Positions 16,116 through 24,904 of a DNA stretch of 64,000 nt are shown here, piece by piece. The notes beneath the pieces are model-generated. The model searched no databases, was not told where the DNA came from, and saw only the letters and a program-made list of their open reading frames with translations. Source of the DNA: Streptomyces sp. NRRL F-6676 (GTDB lineage: Bacteria > Actinomycetota > Actinomycetes > Streptomycetales > Streptomycetaceae); assembly GCF_000725625.1 (NCBI RefSeq), contig NZ_JOHS01000001.1:62001-126000 (forward strand), read 5' to 3'. Position numbers and translations under genes: made by a program. Positions within the stretch are counted from its first letter, which is position 1, and every line of letters starts with the position of its first letter.

Positions 16116-16933
16116 ACCGCTACACCTGGCGCACCGGCGTACTCGAAGCGGTCATGATCGCCGCCGGGCTGCTCTTCGCCTTCCCGGTCTATGTCCTCGT
16201 CTCCATGGCACTGCGCAAGGAGGGCGACCACTCCTCGCCCATCGCGCTGCCGGACAGCCCCACCCTGGCCAACTTCGGCGACGCCTGGCGGCAGGCCGGG
16301 CTGGGGGCGGCGATCACCAACAGCGTGCTGGTCACCGTCGGCAGCGTCGTCCTGATCGTGGCACTGGCCGCGATGGCGGCCTACCCGATCGCCCGCTCCA
16401 CCCGCCGCTGGTCGAAGTCGGTGTTCGCCGTCTTCATGCTGGGCCTGCTGCTGCCCTTCCAGCTCGCCCTCATCCCGCTGTACCAGACCATGCGCGACCT
16501 GGGGCTGCTGGGCAATCCGCTGGCCCTGATCATCTTCTACACCGGTCTGCAACTGCCGTTCTCGATCTTCATGTACACCGGCTTCCTGCGCTCCCTCGAC
16601 CAGGGCTACGAGGAGGCCGCGCTGATGGACGGCTGCGGACCCGTCCGGGCCTTCTTCAGCGTCGTCTTCCCGCTCATGCGCCCGATCACGGGCACCGTGA
16701 TCATCCTCAACGTGATCTTCGTCTGGAACGACTTCCTCACCCCGCTGCTGTACCTCAGCGGCTCGGGCCGCCAGACGATCCCCGTCGCGCTGTTCGGCTT
16801 CGTCGGGCAGTACGTCTCCCAGTGGCCGCTGGTCTTCGCCGGTCTGATCATCGGCATCGTCCCGGTCCTGGCCGCCTACTTCGTGATGCAGAAGCGCATC
16901 ATCCAGGGCTTCGCCGGGGGCCTGAAGGGCTGA
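16112..16933 (+). CDS. Sugar ABC transporter permease (MalG-type)
   Basis: Second permease of the importer, 273 residues, six predicted membrane segments. The EAA loop is seen as EEAALMDGCGPVRAFFSVVFP near residue 175, and the C-terminal FVMQKRIIQGFAGGLKG is typical of MalG-like subunits. The GTG start at 16112 overlaps the upstream stop, with GAGAGGAAGAG as ribosome site, so translation is coupled. It pairs with the preceding permease as the channel and needs an external ATPase. Confidence 0.93.
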   Translation: MNRYTWRTGVLEAVMIAAGLLFAFPVYVLVSMALRKEGDHSSPIALPDSPTLANFGDAWRQAGLGAAITNSVLVTVGSVVLIVALAAMAAYPIARSTRRWSKSVFAVFMLGLLLPFQLALIPLYQTMRDLGLLGNPLALIIFYTGLQLPFSIFMYTGFLRSLDQGYEEAALMDGCGPVRAFFSVVFPLMRPITGTVIILNVIFVWNDFLTPLLYLSGSGRQTIPVALFGFVGQYVSQWPLVFAGLIIGIVPVLAAYFVMQKRIIQGFAGGLKG

Positions 16934-17037
16934 CCCCGCGCCTTTCCCGCCGCCCTCTTCGGCACACCTTCCGCTCCTTTCCTCCGTACGCCTTCCCGTT
17001 GCCGTTCCCCCTGCCCGCACCCTCTTCTGGAGCCGTC

Positions 17038-18306
17038 ATGAGATCCACACGCCTGCTCGCCGCCGCCCTCGCCACCGTCTCGGTGGGCACCTTCGCCGTG
17101 GCGTGCAGTTCCGACACCGCCGGCGGCGGGGGCGGTGGCGACGCCCTGCGGGTCGCCGCGAACTCCACCGACCGGGTGCCGATGGACGCCGTCGTCGCCG
17201 CCTTCCGGAAGAAGAACCCGGACACCGAGGTCGACGTCACCTACGCCGACACCGACCAGCTCCAGTCCACCCTGCGCACCCAGCTCTCCTCCGGCACCGC
17301 CCCCGACGTCTTCACCGTCTGGCCCGGCAACGGCAACCCGGCCGCGCTCCAGGTACTGCAAAAGGCCGGCTACCTCACCGACCTCAGCGACTCCTCGTTC
17401 GCCTCGAAGATCGCCGCCGGGGACAAGAGCGTCACCCAGGTCGACGGCAAGACGTACATCGTCCCCGTCACCTTCAACGGCATCGGCGCCATCTACAACA
17501 AGAAGACGCTGACCGACATCGGCGGCAGCGAGCCCAAGACCTGGGACGACGTGCTGAGCCTGTGCGAGAAGGCCAAGGACAAGGGCAAGGTCCTGCTGGC
17601 GCTCGGCAACCAGACCCCGTGGGTCACCCAGCTCGTCGACTACGCGCTCGCCGCCACCACCGTGTACACCAAGACGCCCGACTTCGACGCGCGGCTCAGC
17701 GCGGGCAAGGCCACCTTCGCCGACTCCGAGTGGAGCGAGGCCCTGCGGCAGTACCTGGACCTGAACAAGGCCGGCTGCTTCACCAAGAACCCGCTCGGCA
17801 CCAGCTACGAGACGTCGATCTCCGACGTCGCCCAGGGCAAGGCCGTCGGCCTCGTCCAGGTCACGACGAGCATCCCGCAGGTGCAGAAGGAGGCCGGCGC
17901 CGACACCGAGCTGGGCATGTTCGCGCTGCCCGCCACGGACAACGCGGACGACACCCGCATCCCGGGCGCGGTCTCGGCCGCGTACGGCGTCAACGCCAAG
18001 AGCAAGCACATGGACGACGCCCGCAAGTTCGCCGACTTCCTGGGCTCGGCCGAGGGCCAGAAGATCTACGCGGAGCAGGGCGGCACCCTCCCCGCCCTGC
18101 CCAACGACTCCTTCGACGCCGATCCGGCGCTCGACGTGCTGATCTCGATGCAGAAGGACGGCAGGACCGTTCCGTTCATGGACCAGCGCTGGCCCAACCC
18201 GAAGGTCCAGCAGGCTCACTTCACGGCGGTGCAGAAACTGTTCTCCGGGGACGCGTCGATCAAGGACGCGCTGAAGAGCATGGACCAGGCGGCGCAGTCG
18301 GACTGA
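17038..18306 (+). CDS. Sugar ABC transporter substrate-binding lipoprotein
   Basis: Extracytoplasmic binding protein of 422 residues (SBP_bac_1 family). The lipoprotein signal ends in TFAVAC with Cys23 as the lipid anchor, followed by a Gly-rich linker. The mature part shows the usual bilobed features: SGTAPDVFTVWPGNGNPAAL near residue 85, YIVPVTFNGIGAIYNKKTL near 142 and WDDVLSLCEKAKDKGK near 168. It lies last in the operon after the two permeases, the reverse of the common binding-protein-first order, with a 104-nt gap before it. TGGAG lies 5 nt before the ATG. A hairpin at 18312 follows. Confidence 0.93.
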   Translation: MRSTRLLAAALATVSVGTFAVACSSDTAGGGGGGDALRVAANSTDRVPMDAVVAAFRKKNPDTEVDVTYADTDQLQSTLRTQLSSGTAPDVFTVWPGNGNPAALQVLQKAGYLTDLSDSSFASKIAAGDKSVTQVDGKTYIVPVTFNGIGAIYNKKTLTDIGGSEPKTWDDVLSLCEKAKDKGKVLLALGNQTPWVTQLVDYALAATTVYTKTPDFDARLSAGKATFADSEWSEALRQYLDLNKAGCFTKNPLGTSYETSISDVAQGKAVGLVQVTTSIPQVQKEAGADTELGMFALPATDNADDTRIPGAVSAAYGVNAKSKHMDDARKFADFLGSAEGQKIYAEQGGTLPALPNDSFDADPALDVLISMQKDGRTVPFMDQRWPNPKVQQAHFTAVQKLFSGDASIKDALKSMDQAAQSD

Positions 18307-18311
18307 CGGGG

Positions 18312-18330
18312 GCGGGGTGCCGCACCCCGC
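18312..18330. terminator. Hairpin after the ABC operon
   Basis: GCGGGGTGC (18312-18320) and GCACCCCGC (18322-18330) form a perfect 9-bp inverted repeat separated by one base (effective stem of 8, loop of 3). It starts 6 nt after the binding-protein stop codon and before the convergent LysR gene. Confidence 0.7.
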
Positions 18331-18354
18331 TGTGGTCCGGCCGGTGGGCGCGCG

Positions 18355-19464
18355 TCACCTCGCGTGCCCACCGGCCGCCGTCGTGGACGCCCCACGGTGC
18401 TCCTCGCGGTACAGGGCGGTGGCGAGCCGCACGAAGGCGCGGATCAGCGGGGTGTCGCGGCCGGTGTTCCAGGCGAGGACCAGCCGGCTGGGCTCCATGC
18501 CGTCCAGCGGGACGGCGGTGAGTCCGGCGGGGAGCGTGTGGCCGAGCGGCATCAGCCCGACGGCTCCGTCCCACAGCACGGACTGCACGCACTCGTGGAC
18601 CGTCCGCACGACCGGGCCGTCATCCGCGGCCGACTGCGCGGGCCCGGCCCGGCGTGTGGCGCCGGCCGACTGCGCGGGGCCGGTCACCCGTCCGGTGCCG
18701 GACGGGCCGGGGGACTGCCCCGTGCCGGGCGACCGGTCGGTGCCGGTCGTCCGTCCGGTGCCGGACGACTGCCCCTTGCCGGCCGTTCGCCGCCTCCCGG
18801 CACCGGTCGACTGCCCCGTACCGCTCGGCCGGCCGGCGTCCGCGGGGCGGACCCAGTAGGCCCGCCATACCGGGTCCGTTCCGTCGGGGAGCCGGAACCA
18901 GCGGCGTCCGGCCAGCTCGGACGGGGTCAGACGGTCGCGGCCGGCCAGCGGATCGTCCGTGCGCAGGACCACCCCGACCGGGTCGGACCGCAGGACACGG
19001 GTGCTGACGCCGGCGTCGTCGAACGGCATCCGGGTCAGCGCCACGTCGACGCGGCCCGCGCGCAGGCCCGCCGTCGGATCGGCCAGGTCCGCCTCGCGGA
19101 TGCGGACGCGCACCTCGGGCCGGCGCCGCCGGTACGCCTCGGCCAGCCGGGGGCCCATCTGCTCGACGCTGTCGGCGAGGATGCCGACGGTCAGGGCGGG
19201 GGCGCCCGCGGCCGCCGCGACCCGGGCCCGGATCCCGTCCGCCCGCGCGAGCAGCGCGCACGCCTCCTCGTACAGCACGGCACCGGCGGGCGTGAGCGAG
19301 ACGCCGGCGGGGGAGCGCAGCAGCAGGGCGCACCCGAGGTCCGCCTCCAACTGCCGGATCGCCCGGCTCAACGGCGGCTGGGTCATACGCAGCCGCGCGG
19401 CCGCCCGCCCGAAGTGCAACTCCTCGGCGACGGCCACGAAGTAGCGCAGCGTACGTACCTCCAT
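18355..19464 (-). CDS. LysR-family regulator with a large low-complexity insertion
   Basis: LysR-type regulator, 369 residues against about 290-300 for the family. The N-terminal winged helix is normal (RYFVAVAEELHFGRAAARL, then MTQPPLSRAIRQLEADLG), and the first half of the effector domain runs to WRAYWVRPADAGRP. Then about 78 residues (DNA about 18612-18845) rich in Gly, Thr, Ser and Arg with imperfect GTG-rich repeats interrupt the domain, after which DDGPVVRTVHECVQSVLWDG resumes the family pattern to the C-terminus. The frame stays open, so the protein may still fold with an exposed loop. The ATG at 19464 is the usual LysR start; an in-frame GTG at 19473 is possible. No clear ribosome site is seen. 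Confidence 0.85.
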   Translation of the reverse strand: MEVRTLRYFVAVAEELHFGRAAARLRMTQPPLSRAIRQLEADLGCALLLRSPAGVSLTPAGAVLYEEACALLARADGIRARVAAAAGAPALTVGILADSVEQMGPRLAEAYRRRRPEVRVRIREADLADPTAGLRAGRVDVALTRMPFDDAGVSTRVLRSDPVGVVLRTDDPLAGRDRLTPSELAGRRWFRLPDGTDPVWRAYWVRPADAGRPSGTGQSTGAGRRRTAGKGQSSGTGRTTGTDRSPGTGQSPGPSGTGRVTGPAQSAGATRRAGPAQSAADDGPVVRTVHECVQSVLWDGAVGLMPLGHTLPAGLTAVPLDGMEPSRLVLAWNTGRDTPLIRAFVRLATALYREEHRGASTTAAGGHAR

Positions 19465-19494
19465 GCCGGGCACGATACCGGGACGGTACCGGGG

Positions 19495-19617
19495 CCCGAC
19501 GAGGGCGCGGACCTGATCGTCTTCCTCCCCGGGGCCCGTCCCCGGCCGTCACCCGACGAGGGCGCGGACCTGATCGTCTTCCTTCCCGGGGCCCATCCCC
19601 GGCCGTCACCCGACGAG
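19495..19617. repeat. 57-bp tandem duplication at a gene 3' end
   Basis: Copies at 19495-19551 and 19552-19608 are nearly identical; a third starts at 19609 but only its first 9 bp (CCCGACGAG) belong to the repeat. The stop codon of the GNAT gene (19606-19608) lies at the junction of copies two and three, so the array appears to have grown from the tail of that gene. Each full copy contains a CCGGGG/CCCCGG stem. It occupies the upstream region of the LysR gene. Confidence 0.85.
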
Positions 19618-20370
19618 GAACGAGTGGCTGCGGCCGATCTCGGCGAACCCGCGCCGCACGTACCACTCGCGCGGCCGGTCGGCCCCGTCCGCGACGAGGA
19701 AGAGCCGCGGGACACCGGCAGCGGCGGCCAACGCCAGACCGGTGGCGAGAAGTGTGCCGCCGTGTCCCTGCCCCCGGTACGGCGTGGCCGTGACCAGGTC
19801 CTCGAGCTGAGCCAGTCCGGCGACCCGGTCGAGGTAGAGGTCGGCCCAGGCGGCGATCTTCCCCCGCGGCGTCCGCGTGACCAGGAACAGCACCTCCTCC
19901 GCGCCGCGCAGACGGGCGGCGCGACGGTCGGTGAGCTGCCGGGCGAGGCACTCGTCCGAGGTCCAGCTCAGCTGCTGCCGGAGCACGGCCGTCCGCAGCT
20001 CGGCCAGTCCGACCGGGCGCGCGGCTGTGCCGGGCAGCGCGCAACCGGCGGTTGCCCTGGCCAGCACCAGTTCGGTGCCGTGGTCGTGGCCGGCCGCCGC
20101 CCACACCGCAGCGGCCCGCTCGCCGAGCGCCCCGTCCAGCACCGTGATCCGGTACGGCCCGCGAGGCCCGAGGCTTCGCGCGGCCAGTCCGGGCAGCGCG
20201 ACCGGATCGGCGTCCGGGGCGTCGACGATCAGTTGGTTGTGCTCCTGGGAGAGGGGGAAGTCCGGGTCGCGGACGACGAAGGCGCCGGGGAACTCGACGA
20301 GGTCGGCAGCCTGGCGCCGGGCGAAAGAGGCACGGAACGCGGTCGCGCGCTCATACAGGTCCGACACCAC
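19606..20370 (-). CDS. GNAT family N-acetyltransferase
   Basis: Cytoplasmic acetyl-CoA-dependent N-acyltransferase, 254 residues. The acetyl-CoA pyrophosphate-binding motif is seen near residue 195 as ATPYRGQGHGGTLLATGLALA (core RGQGHG), preceded by the conserved strand AQLEDLVTA and followed by VPRLFLVADGADRPREWYVRRGFAEIGRS, the typical C-terminal YxxxGF element. The N-terminal 120 residues form a second, weaker GNAT-like half, as in two-domain members. The substrate is not evident. Its 3' end is involved in the 57-bp duplication. Confidence 0.85.
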   Translation of the reverse strand: MVSDLYERATAFRASFARRQAADLVEFPGAFVVRDPDFPLSQEHNQLIVDAPDADPVALPGLAARSLGPRGPYRITVLDGALGERAAAVWAAAGHDHGTELVLARATAGCALPGTAARPVGLAELRTAVLRQQLSWTSDECLARQLTDRRAARLRGAEEVLFLVTRTPRGKIAAWADLYLDRVAGLAQLEDLVTATPYRGQGHGGTLLATGLALAAAAGVPRLFLVADGADRPREWYVRRGFAEIGRSHSFLVG

Positions 20371-20505
20371 GCCATGATCGCCGCACTCGTCGCCCTGGGC
20401 AACAGGCTTCTCCGCTCGCGAGACCCTTCCCGCACCGCACCTTCAGGGCAGAGCGCCCGCGTCGGCCTCCGCTTCGCGGCTCGAGCCCGGGGGCCGGTGT
20501 GCCGC

Positions 20506-20949
<444 letters not shown>

Positions 20950-21639
20950 TCACGGCACGTCGTCGAGGCCGTGCAGTTCGTTCAGCGGCGTGCCCGCCGC
21001 CCAACGCCTCAGCCGCGGCCCGTCGATGAGATGCACTCCGCCCTGCCGGTGCGCCCACAGCGCGTCCCGCCGGCTGAAGGCGCCCCGGTGCACCACCATC
21101 AGCAACGGCTGCCGCGCGCGCGGCCCCGCCGCCGCGCACAGCGGGTCCTCGCCGGGGAGCGGTTCGGCGACGGGGCGGAACGCCACCTCCAGCAACCGGC
21201 CCCCGGCGTCCCGCGCCACCAGTCGCGGAAGATCCGGCTGTGACGGCCGCCGCACCCGCCACCCCTCCCGTCGCAGCATCCTCGCCACCGCCTTGACCAG
21301 TCCCGCCACGTCCAACTCCGCCAGTTCCTCGGGGGTGTAGTAACCGCGCCGACGGCGGGCGAGCGGACGGCGGTACAGGAAGAGCATGAGGAGCGCCAGG
21401 GCCACCACGACCGCGATCGCCGTCGGGGCGACGGCGCCGCCGGCCCGGTACAGCAGGGCGAACCCGGCCACCAGCGCGCACGCGAGCACCACCAGCGCGG
21501 CGAACGCGGGCAGCACGTCCCGCAGTTCGGGACCGTAGCGCCCCTGCGCCCGCAATGTGTCGACCGTGCGCCGGCGGCGGGCGCGCCACGGGCCGCCCGT
21601 CGTCTCCCACGGCCCCCTCCGTGTCTCCACGGCCGGCAC
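20950..21639 (-). CDS. Membrane-anchored restriction-endonuclease-like (Mrr-type) protein
   Basis: About 229 residues. Two adjacent membrane helices are seen (VLPAFAALVVLACALVAGFALLY and APTAIAVVVALALLMLFLY), followed by a basic RRPLARRRRG stretch and a C-terminal domain of the Mrr / PD-(D/E)xK fold: ELDVAGLVKAVARMLRREGWRV, then PRLVARDAGGRLLEVAFRP in the place of the D...ExK core, then QPLLMVVHRGAFSRRDALWA. The catalytic Lys is not obvious, so nuclease activity is uncertain. Similar membrane-bound proteins are common in Streptomyces; their role is unknown. The GTG at 21639 with GGTGGGG upstream is preferred; a far upstream ATG at 21843 gives an unlikely Pro/Arg-rich extension. Confidence 0.7.
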   Translation of the reverse strand: MPAVETRRGPWETTGGPWRARRRRTVDTLRAQGRYGPELRDVLPAFAALVVLACALVAGFALLYRAGGAVAPTAIAVVVALALLMLFLYRRPLARRRRGYYTPEELAELDVAGLVKAVARMLRREGWRVRRPSQPDLPRLVARDAGGRLLEVAFRPVAEPLPGEDPLCAAAGPRARQPLLMVVHRGAFSRRDALWAHRQGGVHLIDGPRLRRWAAGTPLNELHGLDDVP

Positions 21640-21833
21640 CCCCCACCCGCGCTCACCCGAGCGGACGTTCGCATGGCTACCCGGGCGGGAGGGGCGAACC
21701 GCGGGGCAAGAGGACAACCGGCCATCAATCTGGCCGAACCGTTGCGCAGGGGCGGTGGGAGAGGGGAGCAGTCGAGGGTGCGGGCGGTGTGCGCCGGTGT
21801 CGCCCCTCCGGGCGGGGACGCCTGCTGGTATTG

Positions 21834-21843
21834 AACGATTCAA
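21834..21843. promoter_or_regulatory. AACGNTTCAA operator copy, upstream of GH127 operon
   Basis: AACGATTCAA inside the 15-bp near-palindrome ATTGAACGATTCAAT (21830-21844). It lies about 170 bp upstream of the promoter at 22014 and might act as an auxiliary operator for looping. Confidence 0.6.
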
Positions 21844-22013
21844 TTCCTGGGGTGGGTCCCGGTCGCGGCTCTGGTGCGGCGTCCCGGCCGACGGATCGCC
21901 GTGCTGCGTTCTGATGCCGACAGGTCAAACAACAGGCGAGGTCAGGGGATTGGGCTCGCACAAATCGCCCCGCCGCGGACGGTGCGGCCCAACATCGTCC
22001 GCTGTGAGAAGTC

Positions 22014-22042
22014 TTGACGCTCGCCGTGTGCCCACTTACCGT
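22014..22042 (+). promoter_or_regulatory. Promoter of the GH127-GH106-GH78 operon
   Basis: TTGACG at 22014-22019, a 17-nt spacer and TACCGT at 22037-22042. An AACGATTCAA operator follows 18 nt after the -10 box, closely matching the layout of the ABC importer promoter at 15043. Confidence 0.55.
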
Positions 22043-22060
22043 CTCCGCCGGACGACATAA

Positions 22061-22070
22061 AACGATTCAA
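22061..22070. promoter_or_regulatory. AACGNTTCAA operator downstream of GH127 promoter
   Basis: AACGATTCAA in the context ATAAAACGATTCAACAC, immediately downstream of the proposed promoter. It resembles the GH78 upstream site AAAAACGCTTCAAT. Confidence 0.65.
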
Positions 22071-22228
22071 CACCTCGCGGCGTCATGTCACGCCGTCGGC
22101 CGCCCCTGCCCTCGACCGCTCGCGCCCCACTCGCCCCACCCAGGTTCACCTCCGGTCCCGCGCACCGCCCGCACCACCCGCGCCCGGGCCCGGAGGCGAT
22201 GCCGCACGCCCGAAAGGAGCACGGCACC

Positions 22229-24844
22229 TTGCCGCAACCGTCCCGCAGACAGGTCCTGTTCGCCGCCACCGCCACCACGGCCGCCGTCGCCGTGTCGGCA
22301 CCCACGGCCGCAGCCGCACCCCCGTCGGCCACCGCACCCCCGTCGGCCACCGCACCCCCGTCGGCCACCGCGCCGACGGCGGCCGGGCCCGGCGTCCCGG
22401 CGCGCACCCCACCGCGCGCCGCCCTGGCCCCGTTCCCGCTCTCCTCCGTACGCCTGCTGGAGAGCCCGTTCCTCGCCAACATGCGCCGCACCTGCGCGTA
22501 TCTGCTCTTCGTCGACACCGACCGGCTGCTGCACACCTTCCGTCTCAACGTCGGGCTGCCCTCGACCGCCGAGCCCTGCGGCGGCTGGGAGGCGCCCACC
22601 GTCCAGCTCCGCGGCCACACCACCGGCCATCTGCTCAGCGGGCTCGCGCAGGCGCACGCCAACACCGGCGACGACGCCTACGCGGCCAAGGGACGCGCCC
22701 TGGTCGCCGCGCTCGCCGAGTGCCAGGAGGCCGCCCCGGCCGCCGGGTTCCACCGCGGCTACCTGTCGGCGTTCCCCGAGTCGGTCTTCGACCAGCTGGA
22801 GGCCGGCGGCAAGCCCTGGGCCCCGTACTACACCCTGCACAAGATCATGGCCGGGCTGCTCGACCAGTACCGACTCAGCGGCAACAAGCAGGCGTTGGAG
22901 GTGCTCCGGGCGATGGCGGCCTGGACCGACGCCCGCACCGCCCCGCTCTCCCGCGAGCTGATGCAGACGGTGCTCAAGGTCGAGTTCGGCGGCATGAACG
23001 ACGTCCTCACCCGCCTCTACCAGGTCACCGGTGACACGACTCATCTGCGCACCGCCCAGCGCTTCGACCACGAGGACCTGTACGCCCCGCTCGCCGCCGG
23101 CCGCGACGAACTCGACGGACGGCACGCCAACACCGAGATCGCCAAGGTGGTCGGCGCCGTGCCCAGTTACGAGGCCACCGGCGACGCGCGCTACCTCACC
23201 ATCGCCGACACCTTCTGGACCACCGTCGTCCGCCACCACTCGTACGCCATCGGCGGCAACTCCAACAAGGAACTCTTCGGCCCGCCCGACGAGATCGTCA
23301 GCCGGCTCTCCGAGGTCACCTGCGAGAACTGCAACAGCTACAACATGCTCAAGCTCGGCCGCCACCTCTTCCAGCACCGGCCCGAGCGCACCGACTTCAT
23401 GGACCACTACGAGTGGACCCTGCACAACCAGATGCTCGGCGAGCAGGACCCCGACTCCGCCCACGGCTTCGTCACCTACTACACCGGGCTGTGGGCCGGC
23501 TCGCAGCGCGAGGGCAAGGGCGGCCTCGGCGCCGCGTCCGGCAGTTACAGCAGCGACTACGACAACTTCTCCTGCGACCACGGCACCGGCCTGGAGACGC
23601 ACACCAAGTTCGCCGACACCATCTACTTCCGCTCCCGCGACACCCGCCACCCGGCGCTCTACGTCAACCTGTTCATCCCCTCCCTGCTGCACTGGGACGA
23701 GCAGGACGTGACGATCCGCCAGGACGCCGGCGAGCCGAGCGGCGGCCGCACCAGGCTCACCGTCACCGACGGCGACGCACGCTTCGCGCTGAAGATCCGC
23801 ATCCCCTCCTGGGTGGCCGACACCGGCCGGCAGGCCGTGCTCGAGGTCAACGGCCGCCGCGCCCCCGGCCCCCGTCCGCGCCCCGGCACGTACGCCACGG
23901 TCGAACGGCACTGGCGCACCGGCGACACCGTCGAACTGCGCCTGCCGCGCACCCCGGTGTGGCGGGCCGCGCCCGACAACCCGCAGGTGCGGTCGGTGTC
24001 GTACGGTCCCCTCGTGCTCGCCGGTGAGTACGGCGGCACCGCGCTCGCCACCGTGCCGACCATCCGCCCCGACACCCTGCGCGCCACCTCCGGCGGGAGC
24101 GGCGCCACGTTCACCGCGCTCGCCGACGGCAAGCGTGTCTCGCTGCGCCCGTTCCACGAGGTCCAGCACCAGCGCTACAACGTCTACTGGGCGGTGACCC
24201 CGGAACCCGGCCGCGTGCGGGACGTCGCCCGCTACCCGCTCGACGAGGGCACCGGCACCTCCGCCACCGACCGCACCCGCGCCTTCGGCCCGGCCCTCCT
24301 GGCGGGCGGTGCCTCGTGGTCCGCGGACGGCGGCGCCACCGCCGTGGCCCTCGACGGACGGGACGGCCATGTCGTCCTCCCCGCCGGACTGCCCAGCGGG
24401 CTCGCCGAGTTGACCGTCAGCGTCCGGGTGCGCGTCGACGCCCTCGCCAACTCCGCCCGCGTCTTCGACCTCGGCTACCACAAGGAGACCTACCTCTTCC
24501 TCGCCGCCACCACCGGCGCCGGACGCGCCCGCGCCGCCTGCAAGATCGCCGGAATGGAGGGCGAGGACGTCATCGACGCCGCCGGCCCGCTGCCCGTCGG
24601 CCGGTGGACCCATGTCGCACTCACCCTCGGCGGCGGCACCGGCGTGCTGTACCTCGACGGCGAGGAGTCCGGACGCAACACCGCCATGGTGGTGTCACCG
24701 CTGCTGCTCGGCGCCAGTACCCGCAACTACCTGGGCCGCTCCCAGAACAGCACGCACCCGTATCTGCACGGCGCGGTACGGGACTTCCGGCTCCACAACC
24801 GGGCGCTCACCGCCACCGAGGTGGCCCGGCTCGCCACCGGCTGA
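22229..24844 (+). CDS. Secreted GH127-type beta-L-arabinofuranosidase with LamG-like C-terminus
   Basis: Exported glycosidase, 871 residues from a TTG start at 22229. That start is chosen because AAAGGAG lies 9 nt upstream; the ATG at 22199 has GGAGG only 1-2 nt away. The protein then begins with a twin-arginine signal, SRRQVLFAATATTAAVAV. The catalytic alpha-barrel is of the DUF1680/GH127 family, which cleaves beta-L-arabinofuranosides using a Zn-bound Cys nucleophile. Candidate ligands are Glu366 and Cys368 (ENCNSYNML) and Cys449 (SCDHGTGLE); the second Cys of the usual CC pair is Asp450. The last ~190 residues form a concanavalin/LamG-like domain (VTVSVRVRVDALANSARVFD-like strand pattern to the end). 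First gene of a three-gene operon for plant polysaccharide breakdown. Confidence 0.85.
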   Translation: MPQPSRRQVLFAATATTAAVAVSAPTAAAAPPSATAPPSATAPPSATAPTAAGPGVPARTPPRAALAPFPLSSVRLLESPFLANMRRTCAYLLFVDTDRLLHTFRLNVGLPSTAEPCGGWEAPTVQLRGHTTGHLLSGLAQAHANTGDDAYAAKGRALVAALAECQEAAPAAGFHRGYLSAFPESVFDQLEAGGKPWAPYYTLHKIMAGLLDQYRLSGNKQALEVLRAMAAWTDARTAPLSRELMQTVLKVEFGGMNDVLTRLYQVTGDTTHLRTAQRFDHEDLYAPLAAGRDELDGRHANTEIAKVVGAVPSYEATGDARYLTIADTFWTTVVRHHSYAIGGNSNKELFGPPDEIVSRLSEVTCENCNSYNMLKLGRHLFQHRPERTDFMDHYEWTLHNQMLGEQDPDSAHGFVTYYTGLWAGSQREGKGGLGAASGSYSSDYDNFSCDHGTGLETHTKFADTIYFRSRDTRHPALYVNLFIPSLLHWDEQDVTIRQDAGEPSGGRTRLTVTDGDARFALKIRIPSWVADTGRQAVLEVNGRRAPGPRPRPGTYATVERHWRTGDTVELRLPRTPVWRAAPDNPQVRSVSYGPLVLAGEYGGTALATVPTIRPDTLRATSGGSGATFTALADGKRVSLRPFHEVQHQRYNVYWAVTPEPGRVRDVARYPLDEGTGTSATDRTRAFGPALLAGGASWSADGGATAVALDGRDGHVVLPAGLPSGLAELTVSVRVRVDALANSARVFDLGYHKETYLFLAATTGAGRARAACKIAGMEGEDVIDAAGPLPVGRWTHVALTLGGGTGVLYLDGEESGRNTAMVVSPLLLGASTRNYLGRSQNSTHPYLHGAVRDFRLHNRALTATEVARLATG
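22316..22369 (+). repeat. Three perfect 18-bp repeats coding PPSATA
   Basis: Units at 22316-22333, 22334-22351 and 22352-22369 encode a PPSATA hexapeptide three times. The array lies just after the Tat signal of the GH127 enzyme and forms a Pro/Ala-rich linker. Confidence 0.9.
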
Positions 24845-24904
24845 TCCGCCGCCGTACCCCTTCCCACCCGCAGGAACGCACCCGCACCCCGCAGGAGTAC
24901 CACC

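Larger units (their letters stand above)
21640..22228. other. 589-bp control region of the GH127 operon
   Basis: Between the divergent Mrr-like gene and the GH127 operon. It contains two AACGATTCAA sites (21834 and 22061) and a TTGACG/TACCGT promoter (22014). I see no credible gene in it. A possible long leader separates the promoter from the GH127 start by about 180 nt. Confidence 0.6.

Noticed and set aside
22088..24613. An 841-codon minus-strand frame opposite the GH127 gene
   Set aside because: Antisense shadow with no ribosome site or family features.
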